Part shown: piece by piece, positions 17,306 through 25,828 of the stretch
How positions within the stretch are numbered: the stretch's first letter is position 1
How the letters are laid out: the number at the start of each line of letters is the position of its first letter
Origin: Spirosoma fluviale
Lineage (GTDB): Bacteria; Bacteroidota; Bacteroidia; Cytophagales; Spirosomataceae
DNA length: 37,953 nt
Reading direction: 5' to 3'
Assembly: GCA_945906915.1 (NCBI GenBank)
Contig: CAMDSI010000003.1
Location: 1 to 37,953, forward strand
Made by a program: the position numbers and the translations under genes
Notes under the pieces: generated by a model
What the model saw: only the letters and a program-made list of their open reading frames with translations
What the model was told of the DNA's origin: nothing
Database searches by the model: none

Positions 17306-19513
17306 ATGGCAATCACTCGCTTTAAAGCCTTAGAATTGGCTCAATCCCGTACTGTAACTTCTGTAAAATTACCGACGGAAAAAGTATCTGATTATTATGG
17401 AAGTATGACCTTCAGTGATGAAGTAATGCGCTCATTATTATCTCCAGAAGCCTATTTAAAGATAAATACCGCAATCCAAACTGGTTCTAAAATAGACCGT
17501 GACGCAGCTGACGAAGTAGCAGCTGCCATGAAATCATGGGCCATTTCGAAAGGAGCTACACACTATACACACTGGTTTCAACCATTAACGGGTACTACCG
17601 CAGAAAAACATGACTCCTTCTTTGATATTGATTTAAGCAATGGAAAAGCAGTGGAAAAGTTCAAAGGTTCCGCCTTGGTACAACAAGAACCAGATGCTTC
17701 ATCCTTCCCGAATGGAGGTATTCGTTCTACTTTTGAAGCGCGTGGTTATACAGGTTGGGATCCATCATCCCCCGCTTTTATCATGGAAAATGCGGCTGGA
17801 ACGGCTACTTTATGTATCCCATCTGTCTTCGTTTCCTATACAGGAGAAGCATTAGATTATAAAACTCCCTTATTAAAATCAATTGAATTAGTAGATAAAG
17901 CCGCTACAGCCGTAATTAAGGAATTCTTTAATCGCGACGTAAACAAGGTCATTCCTACTTTAGGTGCTGAGCAAGAATATTTTGTCGTAGATGAAGCCTT
18001 ATTTAATGCGCGACCAGATTTAGTTATGGCCGGACGTACTGTTTTCGGACACGCGCCAGCGAAAGGACAACAATTAGAAGATCACTATTTTGGATCTATT
18101 CCAACCCGAGTGAATACTTTCATGGTTGACTTCGAAATCGAGGCACTTAAATTAGGTATGCCCGTTAGAACACGCCATAATGAGGTAGCTCCTGCACAAT
18201 TTGAAGTGGCGCCTACGTTTGAAGAAGCGAATTTAGCTTGTGATCACAATGCCTTATTAATGGATTTAATGGCTAAAGTAGCCTCAAAACATAAATTAAA
18301 GGTTCTATTCCATGAAAAGCCATTTGCGGGAATTAACGGATCCGGAAAGCACAATAACTGGGCATTAGCTACGGATACAGGTATTAATTTATTAGCGCCA
18401 TCTTCTAAACCAAAAGAAAACCTGCGCTTCTTGACATTTTTTGTCAATACCGTAAAAGCAGTGCATGATCGCGCTGATTTATTGCGTGCGTCCATTGCAT
18501 CTGCCGGCAACGAACACCGTTTAGGTGCAAATGAAGCCCCTCCAGCTATTGTTTCTGCTTTCCTAGGTAGTACAATGAGCCAAGTTTTGGACGACATGGA
18601 AAACATGGACGGTCTAGACGAGATTCAATTAGAAAAAGGAGATAATGTATACCTTAAATTAGGTATCAATAAAATCCCATCGTTGATCTTAGATAATACG
18701 GATCGAAATAGAACATCTCCTTTTGCCTTTACGGGAAATAAATTTGAATTCCGCGCAGTAGGTTCATCTGCGAATTCTGCAGCACCTATGACAGTTTTAA
18801 ATACCATCGTGGCAGACCAATTAATCAAATTCCGCAAGGAGGTAGAGGAAGTGTTAGAAAAAGGGGTGAAGAAAGAATTAGCAATCATGGAAGTGTTAAA
18901 GCGCTATGTGAAGGAGTCTAAAAACATCCGTTTTGAAGGAAATGGTTATTCTGATGAATGGGTAGAAGAGGCTGCTCGCCGTGGTTTATCTAATTTAAAG
19001 ACCACTCCAGAGGCATTAGCGGTTTATGCGCGTCCAGAATCCATCGAATTATTCACTAAGCATGGAATTTATTCTAAAGAAGAGATGCATGCGCGTCATG
19101 AAATTGAATTAGAAAACTATGTAAAGAAAATTCAAATTGAATCTCGTGTGATCGGAGATATGGCCATTAACCACATTGTTTCTACCTCTTTGAAATACCA
19201 GACACAATTAGTGGAGAATGTGAAAGGCCAAAAAGAAATCGGAATAGACCCGCAATATTTTGCCCCTACGATCGAGATGATCAAGAAAATCTCTGAATAC
19301 ACGTCTTCCATTGTTCGATTACAAAACGAGATGACGGAAGCTAGAAAAGAAGCGAATAACATAGAAGATTTAGAAGGAAGAGCTGTCTTATATAGCACGA
19401 AAGTGAAGAATTATTTCGAAGAGATTCGGTATAGTGTTGATAAATTAGAATTAATCATTGACGATGATGAATGGCCATTACCTAAATACCGTGAATTATT
19501 GTTAATCAAATAA
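17306..19513 (+). CDS. Glutamine synthetase type III (GlnN-like)
   Basis: ORF 17243..19513; start placed at ATG 17306 (MAITRFKALELAQSRTV...). GAEQEYFVVD, FHEKPFAGINGSGKHNNWAL, NEHRLGANEAPPAIVSAFLG, NRTSPFAFTGNKFEFRAVGSSAN. Confidence 0.95.
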   Translation: MAITRFKALELAQSRTVTSVKLPTEKVSDYYGSMTFSDEVMRSLLSPEAYLKINTAIQTGSKIDRDAADEVAAAMKSWAISKGATHYTHWFQPLTGTTAEKHDSFFDIDLSNGKAVEKFKGSALVQQEPDASSFPNGGIRSTFEARGYTGWDPSSPAFIMENAAGTATLCIPSVFVSYTGEALDYKTPLLKSIELVDKAATAVIKEFFNRDVNKVIPTLGAEQEYFVVDEALFNARPDLVMAGRTVFGHAPAKGQQLEDHYFGSIPTRVNTFMVDFEIEALKLGMPVRTRHNEVAPAQFEVAPTFEEANLACDHNALLMDLMAKVASKHKLKVLFHEKPFAGINGSGKHNNWALATDTGINLLAPSSKPKENLRFLTFFVNTVKAVHDRADLLRASIASAGNEHRLGANEAPPAIVSAFLGSTMSQVLDDMENMDGLDEIQLEKGDNVYLKLGINKIPSLILDNTDRNRTSPFAFTGNKFEFRAVGSSANSAAPMTVLNTIVADQLIKFRKEVEEVLEKGVKKELAIMEVLKRYVKESKNIRFEGNGYSDEWVEEAARRGLSNLKTTPEALAVYARPESIELFTKHGIYSKEEMHARHEIELENYVKKIQIESRVIGDMAINHIVSTSLKYQTQLVENVKGQKEIGIDPQYFAPTIEMIKKISEYTSSIVRLQNEMTEARKEANNIEDLEGRAVLYSTKVKNYFEEIRYSVDKLELIIDDDEWPLPKYRELLLIK

Positions 19514-19520
19514 GCAAAAT

Positions 19521-20093
19521 ATGTCTAAAACCACCAATCCAGGCTTTGACCCGGTAGAAATAGCAGCGTTAAAAAAGCAGTGTCAAGAAGACAATCGGTC
19601 TTTCGTCTATATTTTGGACGAAGAATTGCCTTCAGGAAACGAGCGAGAAATGGTTCACATTCAATTTGTGGGTCAATATGAGAAACAAGAGGTTATTTAT
19701 GATGCCATTGTTTGTACACTGCAATTACATTATTCTAGTCTCTTATATGAAGCAGCTGAACGCGAAATCATTCAGCAGTACCCATTGTATGTTCCTTTAG
19801 AGAATCGGGATGAAAACTACGAACCTAATGAAGAGTTAGACGAAGAGGTAGAAATGCTGATCTTAGAAGTTATTGAAGATTTAGAAGAAAACGAGGAGAT
19901 CAAAGTCGCTGAATACATCGAAATCGATCCCGAGTTTGATTATGGAGTAAGTATCGAAGTTGCTTTATACGTTCCGGCTCTAGATGACGACATGTTAACG
20001 CAATTCATCATTGACTTTAACGGAAATACCTTAAGTCTAGACCCCTCGCTTTATACCTTTAATTCAGATGACGAGGAGGAGGACGAAGATTAA
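19521..20093 (+). CDS. Highly acidic conserved-type hypothetical protein
   Basis: 190 aa, D/E-rich with tail DDEEEDED; 7 bp after GSIII and 3 bp before rsmE on the same strand. Confidence 0.75.
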   Translation: MSKTTNPGFDPVEIAALKKQCQEDNRSFVYILDEELPSGNEREMVHIQFVGQYEKQEVIYDAIVCTLQLHYSSLLYEAAEREIIQQYPLYVPLENRDENYEPNEELDEEVEMLILEVIEDLEENEEIKVAEYIEIDPEFDYGVSIEVALYVPALDDDMLTQFIIDFNGNTLSLDPSLYTFNSDDEEEDED

Positions 20094-20096
20094 TTT

Positions 20097-20801
20097 ATGA
20101 GTATAGCTGTTTTTTATGCTCCTAATGTAAAGGATTCCTCTTTTCTAAGTGAAGAGGAATCCTTTCATGCTATACGGGTTTTACGTCTCAAAATAGGAGA
20201 GGTTATACACCTTTTAGATGGGAGAGGATCTAAATTTGAAGCTAAAATCAACTCTATTGAGGGGAAAAAAGTAGCTTATAGCGGTTTAAACCTTATTGAA
20301 TCAGAACCTACACCTGCCTATAAAATTCAACTTTATGTTGCCCCCACGAAACAGATGGAGCGAATGGAGTGGATGGTGGAAAAATGTGTTGAGTTTGGGA
20401 TTCATGGTATTCATTTTTTTGCCTCTAAAAATTCAGAACGGAAAGAAATCAAATTACTTCGATTAGAAAAAACAGCGATTTCCGCTCTGAAACAATCTAA
20501 AAATCTGTACCTACCTGAAATAACGGGTTTACACGTGTTTAAGGATATTGCGGTGAAAGAGGGTGCTGAGAAATTGTTCGCATTCATTTCAAATCCTCCT
20601 GTATCTGTTTTATCAAAAGTGGCCACAGTGGGAAAAGAATACCACGTTCTAGTAGGGCCTGAGGGTGACTTTACCTCAGAGGAATCAGAATTATTGAAAA
20701 AAAATAAGTGGAAACCTTTTAGTCTAGGAAGATCTATATTACGCACGGAAACAGCTGGAATAGCTGTTTGTCATGGATTACACCTCTTAAATAGTGATTA
20801 A
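20097..20801 (+). CDS. rsmE: 16S rRNA (uracil(1498)-N(3))-methyltransferase
   Basis: 234 aa; HAIRVLRLKIGEVIHLLDGRG, LVGPEGDFTSEE, FSLGRSILRTETAGIA. Confidence 0.93.
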   Translation: MSIAVFYAPNVKDSSFLSEEESFHAIRVLRLKIGEVIHLLDGRGSKFEAKINSIEGKKVAYSGLNLIESEPTPAYKIQLYVAPTKQMERMEWMVEKCVEFGIHGIHFFASKNSERKEIKLLRLEKTAISALKQSKNLYLPEITGLHVFKDIAVKEGAEKLFAFISNPPVSVLSKVATVGKEYHVLVGPEGDFTSEESELLKKNKWKPFSLGRSILRTETAGIAVCHGLHLLNSD

Positions 20802-20850
20802 AATCAGTATAATTCTTTAAAAGCAGCTTAAATAAGAAACAATTGCGTCG

Positions 20851-20858
20851 TACTTTTG
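20851..20858 (+). promoter_or_regulatory. Predicted -7 box TACTTTTG of the desaturase gene
   Basis: Exact TAnnTTTG 28 nt upstream of ATG 20887; no clear -33 TTG. Confidence 0.4.
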
Positions 20859-20886
20859 TTAAAACATTAAAATTACTCCTTCTATT

Positions 20887-21648
20887 ATGCAATTAGTACT
20901 TCCGGCTTTCTTCATACATTGGTATGTTTCTTTGTTCAGCCAAACTTTTTTCCTTCACCGTTATTCAGCTCACAAAATGTTTTTGATGAGTAAGTTTTGG
21001 GAAAAATTCTTCTATTTCTTAACTTATTTATCGCAAGGCTCCTCTTTTTTAAGCCCAAGAGCTTACGCGATTTTACATAGAATGCACCACGCGTTCTCCG
21101 ACACCAAGAGAGACCCACATTCTCCTATGTTTTTTAGCAATGTTTTCACGATGATGTGGAAGACAAAAGACATTTATAATGCGGTGCTAAATAGAAAGCA
21201 AGAGGTAGAGGAGCGCTTTGAACATCAATACCCGGTGTCGAAAACCATCGAAAAAATTGGCGATTCCTGGATATCTCGCATTGGTTGGGGAGTAGCCTAC
21301 GTTTCTTTATATGTGGTCGGATTTATCTACTTTGATATGCACTGGGCATTCTTTTTCTTATTACCGGTTCACTTTTTAATGGGACCTGTTCACGGAGCGA
21401 TTGTTAACTGGTCAGGTCATAAATATGGCTACCAAAACTATGATAACCACGATCAGTCAAAAAATTCTTTGATCTTTGACGTACTCATGATGGGCGAGTT
21501 GTTCCAAAACAATCACCACAAACTACCTAATCGCGTTAACTTCGCGACGAAATGGTTTGAGTTTGACCCTACCTATCCAATGATTAAACTTTTGACCTTA
21601 TTAAAAATTATTCGTCCGAATATAAAACCGGATGATGCTAAGTTTTAA
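20887..21648 (+). CDS. Acyl-CoA / fatty-acid desaturase
   Basis: 253 aa; histidine boxes HRYSAH, HRMHHAFSD, NNHHKLPN. Confidence 0.9.
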   Translation: MQLVLPAFFIHWYVSLFSQTFFLHRYSAHKMFLMSKFWEKFFYFLTYLSQGSSFLSPRAYAILHRMHHAFSDTKRDPHSPMFFSNVFTMMWKTKDIYNAVLNRKQEVEERFEHQYPVSKTIEKIGDSWISRIGWGVAYVSLYVVGFIYFDMHWAFFFLLPVHFLMGPVHGAIVNWSGHKYGYQNYDNHDQSKNSLIFDVLMMGELFQNNHHKLPNRVNFATKWFEFDPTYPMIKLLTLLKIIRPNIKPDDAKF

Positions 21649-21665
21649 TAGCCATCTTATAAATG

Positions 21666-21694
21666 AAAAGAGCCTCAATCGAGGCTCTTTTTTT
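21666..21694. terminator. Bidirectional terminator between desaturase and E2 genes
   Basis: AAAAGAGCCTC-AATC-GAGGCTCTTTT with T tract. Confidence 0.85.
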
Positions 21695-22949
21695 ATATCT
21701 GTGTATCTAAACTAAACTTCTCTAAATAGTCAGAAACGCGTTTGACAAATCCTCCACCCAGCGAACCGTCCACGACACGGTGATCATATGAATGTGAGAT
21801 AAACATCTTTTGACGAATTGCAATCACATCTTCACCCTTTTCATTCGTAATAACCGCCGGCTTCTTTTCAATCATTCCAAAGGCTATAATACCTACCTGA
21901 GGCTGTACAATAATAGGGGTTCCCATCAAATTGCCAAAACCACCTATATTAGAAATGGTAAAAGTTCCACCCTCTAAGTCAGCTGGCTTTAACTTATTTG
22001 CTCTAGCGCGGTTAGATAAATCATTTACCTTTTGGGTTAATTCGGTTAAAGTCAATTTATCGACTTCGTGAATCACAGGAACAATTAAATTCCCATTAGG
22101 CAATGCGACCGCCATACCGATGTTAATCTGCGCGTGTTGCACAATATAATTTCCTTCTACGGAGATAATCATTCCAGGGAAATCTTTTATAGCCATGGCT
22201 GTCGCCATAAATAGGAGGGGCGTAAACGTTAGCGCTTCCTTGTGTTTATCCTGAAAACCTTGCTTAACCTTAGCTCGCCAATTCACTATATTAGTAACAT
22301 CCGCTTCTAGGAAAGACGTAACGTGAGGTGCGATACGTTTAGAATCTAACATGCGCTCCGAAATCATCTTCCGCATGCGATCCATTTCAATTACCTCGTC
22401 ACCAGGAAGACGCATTCCTGCACCTTGACTCAAAGTACCGGATGAAATAATACGCTTTGAATTACGAACCGCTATGTAATTAAGTACATCCTTTTTCGTA
22501 ATACGACCATCTAAACCAGAACCAGGAATCTCCATTAGTTCTCTTTGGGACACATTCTCTGACTGACAAATCTGCTTAATCAAAGGTGATATCCACGGAT
22601 TATTCGATTTCTCCGTACTCAATTCAGTGGATCCTAAGCTCACTTCGACTAGTGAACTAATGTCATCATCCAGCGAAAAAGCTTCCGCTGTAGTAGGGCT
22701 ACCCGTTGATACCGCATCAATTATACAAATGGCTTTACCTATCGTAGCGACAGAGCCTACTGGAATTAAGATAGATTGCATATAACCAGCCACTGGGGAA
22801 GGAACCTCCGTATCTATCTTATCGGTAGCGACCTCTAAAATAAATTCATCCGCTTCCACGTAGTCACCTGGCTGTTTTAACCAATTTAAAACAGTCGCCT
22901 CCATGATACTTTCACCCATTTTGGGCATAATAACCTCTGTAATGGCCAT
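21693..22949 (-). CDS. 2-oxo acid dehydrogenase E2 (dihydrolipoamide acyltransferase)
   Basis: 418 aa; lipoyl domain EVATDKIDTEVPSP, peripheral-subunit-binding domain, catalytic SHSYDHRVVDGSLGG. Confidence 0.93.
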   Translation of the reverse strand: MAITEVIMPKMGESIMEATVLNWLKQPGDYVEADEFILEVATDKIDTEVPSPVAGYMQSILIPVGSVATIGKAICIIDAVSTGSPTTAEAFSLDDDISSLVEVSLGSTELSTEKSNNPWISPLIKQICQSENVSQRELMEIPGSGLDGRITKKDVLNYIAVRNSKRIISSGTLSQGAGMRLPGDEVIEMDRMRKMISERMLDSKRIAPHVTSFLEADVTNIVNWRAKVKQGFQDKHKEALTFTPLLFMATAMAIKDFPGMIISVEGNYIVQHAQINIGMAVALPNGNLIVPVIHEVDKLTLTELTQKVNDLSNRARANKLKPADLEGGTFTISNIGGFGNLMGTPIIVQPQVGIIAFGMIEKKPAVITNEKGEDVIAIRQKMFISHSYDHRVVDGSLGGGFVKRVSDYLEKFSLDTQI

Positions 22950-22952
22950 AGC

Positions 22953-24203
22953 TTAGGTTAAATCGTTTAATAAATATTTGCGCAGCAAATTTACACAAGC
23001 TAAAGAACTTAAATAAATATTTTGCGTGCGTGTTCCTCCTAAAGTTAATTTTCTAGTAATAACACCGCTTTCATGAGCGAGGGCTATCCAAACAGTACCC
23101 ACTGGTTTTTCTTCCGTTCCGCCATCTGGACCCGCAATACCGGAAGTAGCCAAAGCATAAGTAGATCCTAGTCTTTGTTGAACACCTAAAGCCATAGCTT
23201 TGATGCATTCTTCAGATACCGCTCCAGTAGTGGCCAAAATTTCCGCTGAAACACCGAGTTGATCCATCTTCACCTGATTTGCATAGGAGAGGATGCCGCC
23301 TAGAAAATAGGCTGATGAGCCAGGATTTTGGGTGAAGTGATGTGCCAAATGACCTCCAGTACAACTCTCCGCCACAGCTATAGTCGCCTTATTCTCATTT
23401 AATAATCGTCCTACTACCTCCGCTAAATCGTCTTTTTCATATCCAAAAATATAGGACTTTATCAACGGATGTACTTTCTGCAATTCAACCTCCACGTCAG
23501 ACTTCAATACCTCCAAATCCTGACCTAATGCCGTTAAACGTAACTTTACAATACCCATGGAGGGCAAATAAGCTAATTTAATATGTTCCGGCAATTGTAA
23601 TTCCCAGCTTTCAATGAGATCAGACAAATAGGATTCACCTATTCCAACCGTTTTGATAACCTTATGAAAAATGATAGGCGTTTTAAAATGCTTTACTAAG
23701 CGAGGAAGCACTTCCTGCTCCATTATTGATTTCATTTCATAAGGAACACCTGGCATAGAAACCCAAATAACCCCTTTTTCATTAAACCACATGCCTGGTG
23801 CTGTTCCTTGACTATTTCGAACAAACTCTGCCTTCGTAGGCAATAAAGCTTGATCTCGATTAATATCAGATAATTCGCGTCCACGCTTCGAAAAGAATTC
23901 CGTGACATCTTGTAGGGCCTCTGGATGCATTTGAAGGTCACAACCAAAATATTCTGCCAAGATTTTTTTAGTCAAATCATCCTTCGTAGGGCCTAAACCA
24001 CCTGTGATAAAAACAACATCCGCACGCTGCGACGCTTCGTTAAGTATCTGAAGAATTTCTGATTTTTGATCACCTACGGAAGATTTCCGTACCGTTTTTA
24101 TACCTAATTTGTCTAATTCAAGACTGATCCATTGCGTGTTGGTATCCAGGATTTGCCCGTATAGAATCTCATCTCCAATGGTAATAATTTCAGCCCTAAC
24201 CAT
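22953..24203 (-). CDS. cinA: CinA-family competence/damage-inducible protein (nicotinamide-nucleotide amidase domain)
   Basis: MVRAEIITIGDEILYGQILDTN..., FITGGLGPTKDDLTK, VAESCTGGHLAHHFT, SGIAGPDGGTEEKPVGTVWIA; start at ATG 24203. Confidence 0.93.
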   Translation of the reverse strand: MVRAEIITIGDEILYGQILDTNTQWISLELDKLGIKTVRKSSVGDQKSEILQILNEASQRADVVFITGGLGPTKDDLTKKILAEYFGCDLQMHPEALQDVTEFFSKRGRELSDINRDQALLPTKAEFVRNSQGTAPGMWFNEKGVIWVSMPGVPYEMKSIMEQEVLPRLVKHFKTPIIFHKVIKTVGIGESYLSDLIESWELQLPEHIKLAYLPSMGIVKLRLTALGQDLEVLKSDVEVELQKVHPLIKSYIFGYEKDDLAEVVGRLLNENKATIAVAESCTGGHLAHHFTQNPGSSAYFLGGILSYANQVKMDQLGVSAEILATTGAVSEECIKAMALGVQQRLGSTYALATSGIAGPDGGTEEKPVGTVWIALAHESGVITRKLTLGGTRTQNIYLSSLACVNLLRKYLLNDLT

Positions 24204-24246
24204 TAATTTCCTTAATTTATACGAAAATACGATTAATTTTACATCC

Positions 24247-24600
24247 ATGAAACATTCTGAAATCAATTTTAAGATACAATTAGACGATCAAAATATCCCA
24301 GAGCAAATCTCTTGGTCAGCTACCGATAATCCGAACGAAGGCATCGAAGAAACCAAGGCCATTTTAGTAGCTACTTGGGATCCGTATCACAAGGGAACCT
24401 TGACTTTGCCACTTTGGACAAAAGACATGGAAGTGTTAGATATGAAAAGGTTTTTTATCGAAATAGTGGGCACCGTAGCTGATGCGTCATTACAAGCTAC
24501 AGGGGATAATTTCTTCGCACAAGAGTTAGAATCCGTTTGTCGCACCTTGTCATCTCATTTACAAAAAGAAATCGTAGCTGCTGAAAAAGGCACCAACTAA
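24247..24600 (+). CDS. gldC: Gliding motility protein GldC
   Basis: MKHSEINFKIQLDDQNIPEQISWSATDNPNEGIEETKAILVATWDP...LPLWTKDMEVLDMKRFF; start at ATG 24247. Confidence 0.85.
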   Translation: MKHSEINFKIQLDDQNIPEQISWSATDNPNEGIEETKAILVATWDPYHKGTLTLPLWTKDMEVLDMKRFFIEIVGTVADASLQATGDNFFAQELESVCRTLSSHLQKEIVAAEKGTN

Positions 24601-25634
24601 TGAAATACATTCTACTAACTCTGCTTTTACCTTTTTTGAGTGTTGCTCAAGGGATAGATTTTTTACAGGTAAACTCCTTGCAAGAAGCGAGAGCTGCCGC
24701 TATTAAGCAAAACAAATTGCTCTTCATGGAGATCTATGCCCCAGATTGCCATATTTGCAATTCTTTTAAAGGAGTATTTACTCAAGCTGCGGTGGGGGCT
24801 TTGTACAATAAAAATTTCGTTAATTATCAATTAGACATTCGGAATCCAGCGAATGAAATGGCTTTAAAGCAAGCCGGGGTTATACTTAATGCAACACCTA
24901 CTTTCGTATTCTTTGAGCCTAAATCGATGAAAATCGTTCAGGCGCGAATATTTGGGGAGAAAGACAATACAGTAACCATGGTAAACGGAATAGGCTCAAA
25001 GGCAGCCAATCCTGCTGAGCAAGCGTCCCAATTTCCGAAACGTCTAGCAGCGGGAGAAAAGAATCCTGGTATGTTAATAAATTATGCCCAATTTGCCCGG
25101 ATTACGGGTGATACTTTGGCTAATATCAAGGCGATGAATGCCTATATAGCCTTATTGAAACCTACGCAATATAGCTCACAAACTACCTTTAATTTAATGC
25201 AAGTGGCCTTAATGAGCCACGATAATCGATTGTTTGACTATTTTATTCGTAATCTGAATTATTATAATTCAATTTTCGACCCATCGGTAGTTCGGATGGT
25301 TTATGAGAATATCTTTCAAATCACATTAACCAGCTCTCGTGCTGCACAATTAGGCGAAGCTGGTATGATGAAACTTAAATCACAAATGGCTAAAACAGGA
25401 CTAGATCGATCTAGCATCGTTCGTAGAACCTGGATGGTGGAATCTGACATGTTGTTTAAGCAGCGAAACGCTACGCAAGCAATGAAGGTAATCGATGAAC
25501 TCATCAATTCGATGCCAGGGGCTTTAGGCCCTAAAGAAAATCAATTCCTTTGTGATTATGTGAAGGGAAAAACAAAAGACGCCAGCGCTTTGAAAAAGGC
25601 TAAATCCAATTGGTGCCTTTACGGGACGAAATAA
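24600..25634 (+). CDS. Secreted thioredoxin-fold protein (CHIC active site)
   Basis: 344 aa; signal peptide; KLLFMEIYAPDCHICNSFKGVF. Confidence 0.8.
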   Translation: MKYILLTLLLPFLSVAQGIDFLQVNSLQEARAAAIKQNKLLFMEIYAPDCHICNSFKGVFTQAAVGALYNKNFVNYQLDIRNPANEMALKQAGVILNATPTFVFFEPKSMKIVQARIFGEKDNTVTMVNGIGSKAANPAEQASQFPKRLAAGEKNPGMLINYAQFARITGDTLANIKAMNAYIALLKPTQYSSQTTFNLMQVALMSHDNRLFDYFIRNLNYYNSIFDPSVVRMVYENIFQITLTSSRAAQLGEAGMMKLKSQMAKTGLDRSSIVRRTWMVESDMLFKQRNATQAMKVIDELINSMPGALGPKENQFLCDYVKGKTKDASALKKAKSNWCLYGTK

Positions 25635-25635
25635 T

Positions 25636-25824
25636 TTAGCGAATAAAGGCGCGGTAAGTCATCACAATTAAGCAAATGATAAACATCAAGATAGATATCT
25701 TGTTAATCGTATGCATCGCACGAATATTAAAATTAGAGGGTGCACCTGGCTTGGGTTTCTTGAAGACACGAACGAAATACGTAAAAACTTCACCTACCTT
25801 AAATTGTTCTCTTAATCTGCTCAT
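25636..25824 (-). CDS. Small single-TM conserved protein (possibly DUF6728-like)
   Basis: 62 aa; VGEVFTYFVRVFKKPKPGAPSNFNIRAMHTINKISILMF plus C-terminal TM helix; abuts ispG. Confidence 0.6.
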   Translation of the reverse strand: MSRLREQFKVGEVFTYFVRVFKKPKPGAPSNFNIRAMHTINKISILMFIICLIVMTYRAFIR

Positions 25825-25828
25825 TTTT

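Noticed and set aside
17640-19398. ORFs 17640-17855, 18244-18606, 18625-18888, 19132-19398
   Set aside because: Out-of-frame or antisense shadows of the GSIII gene.
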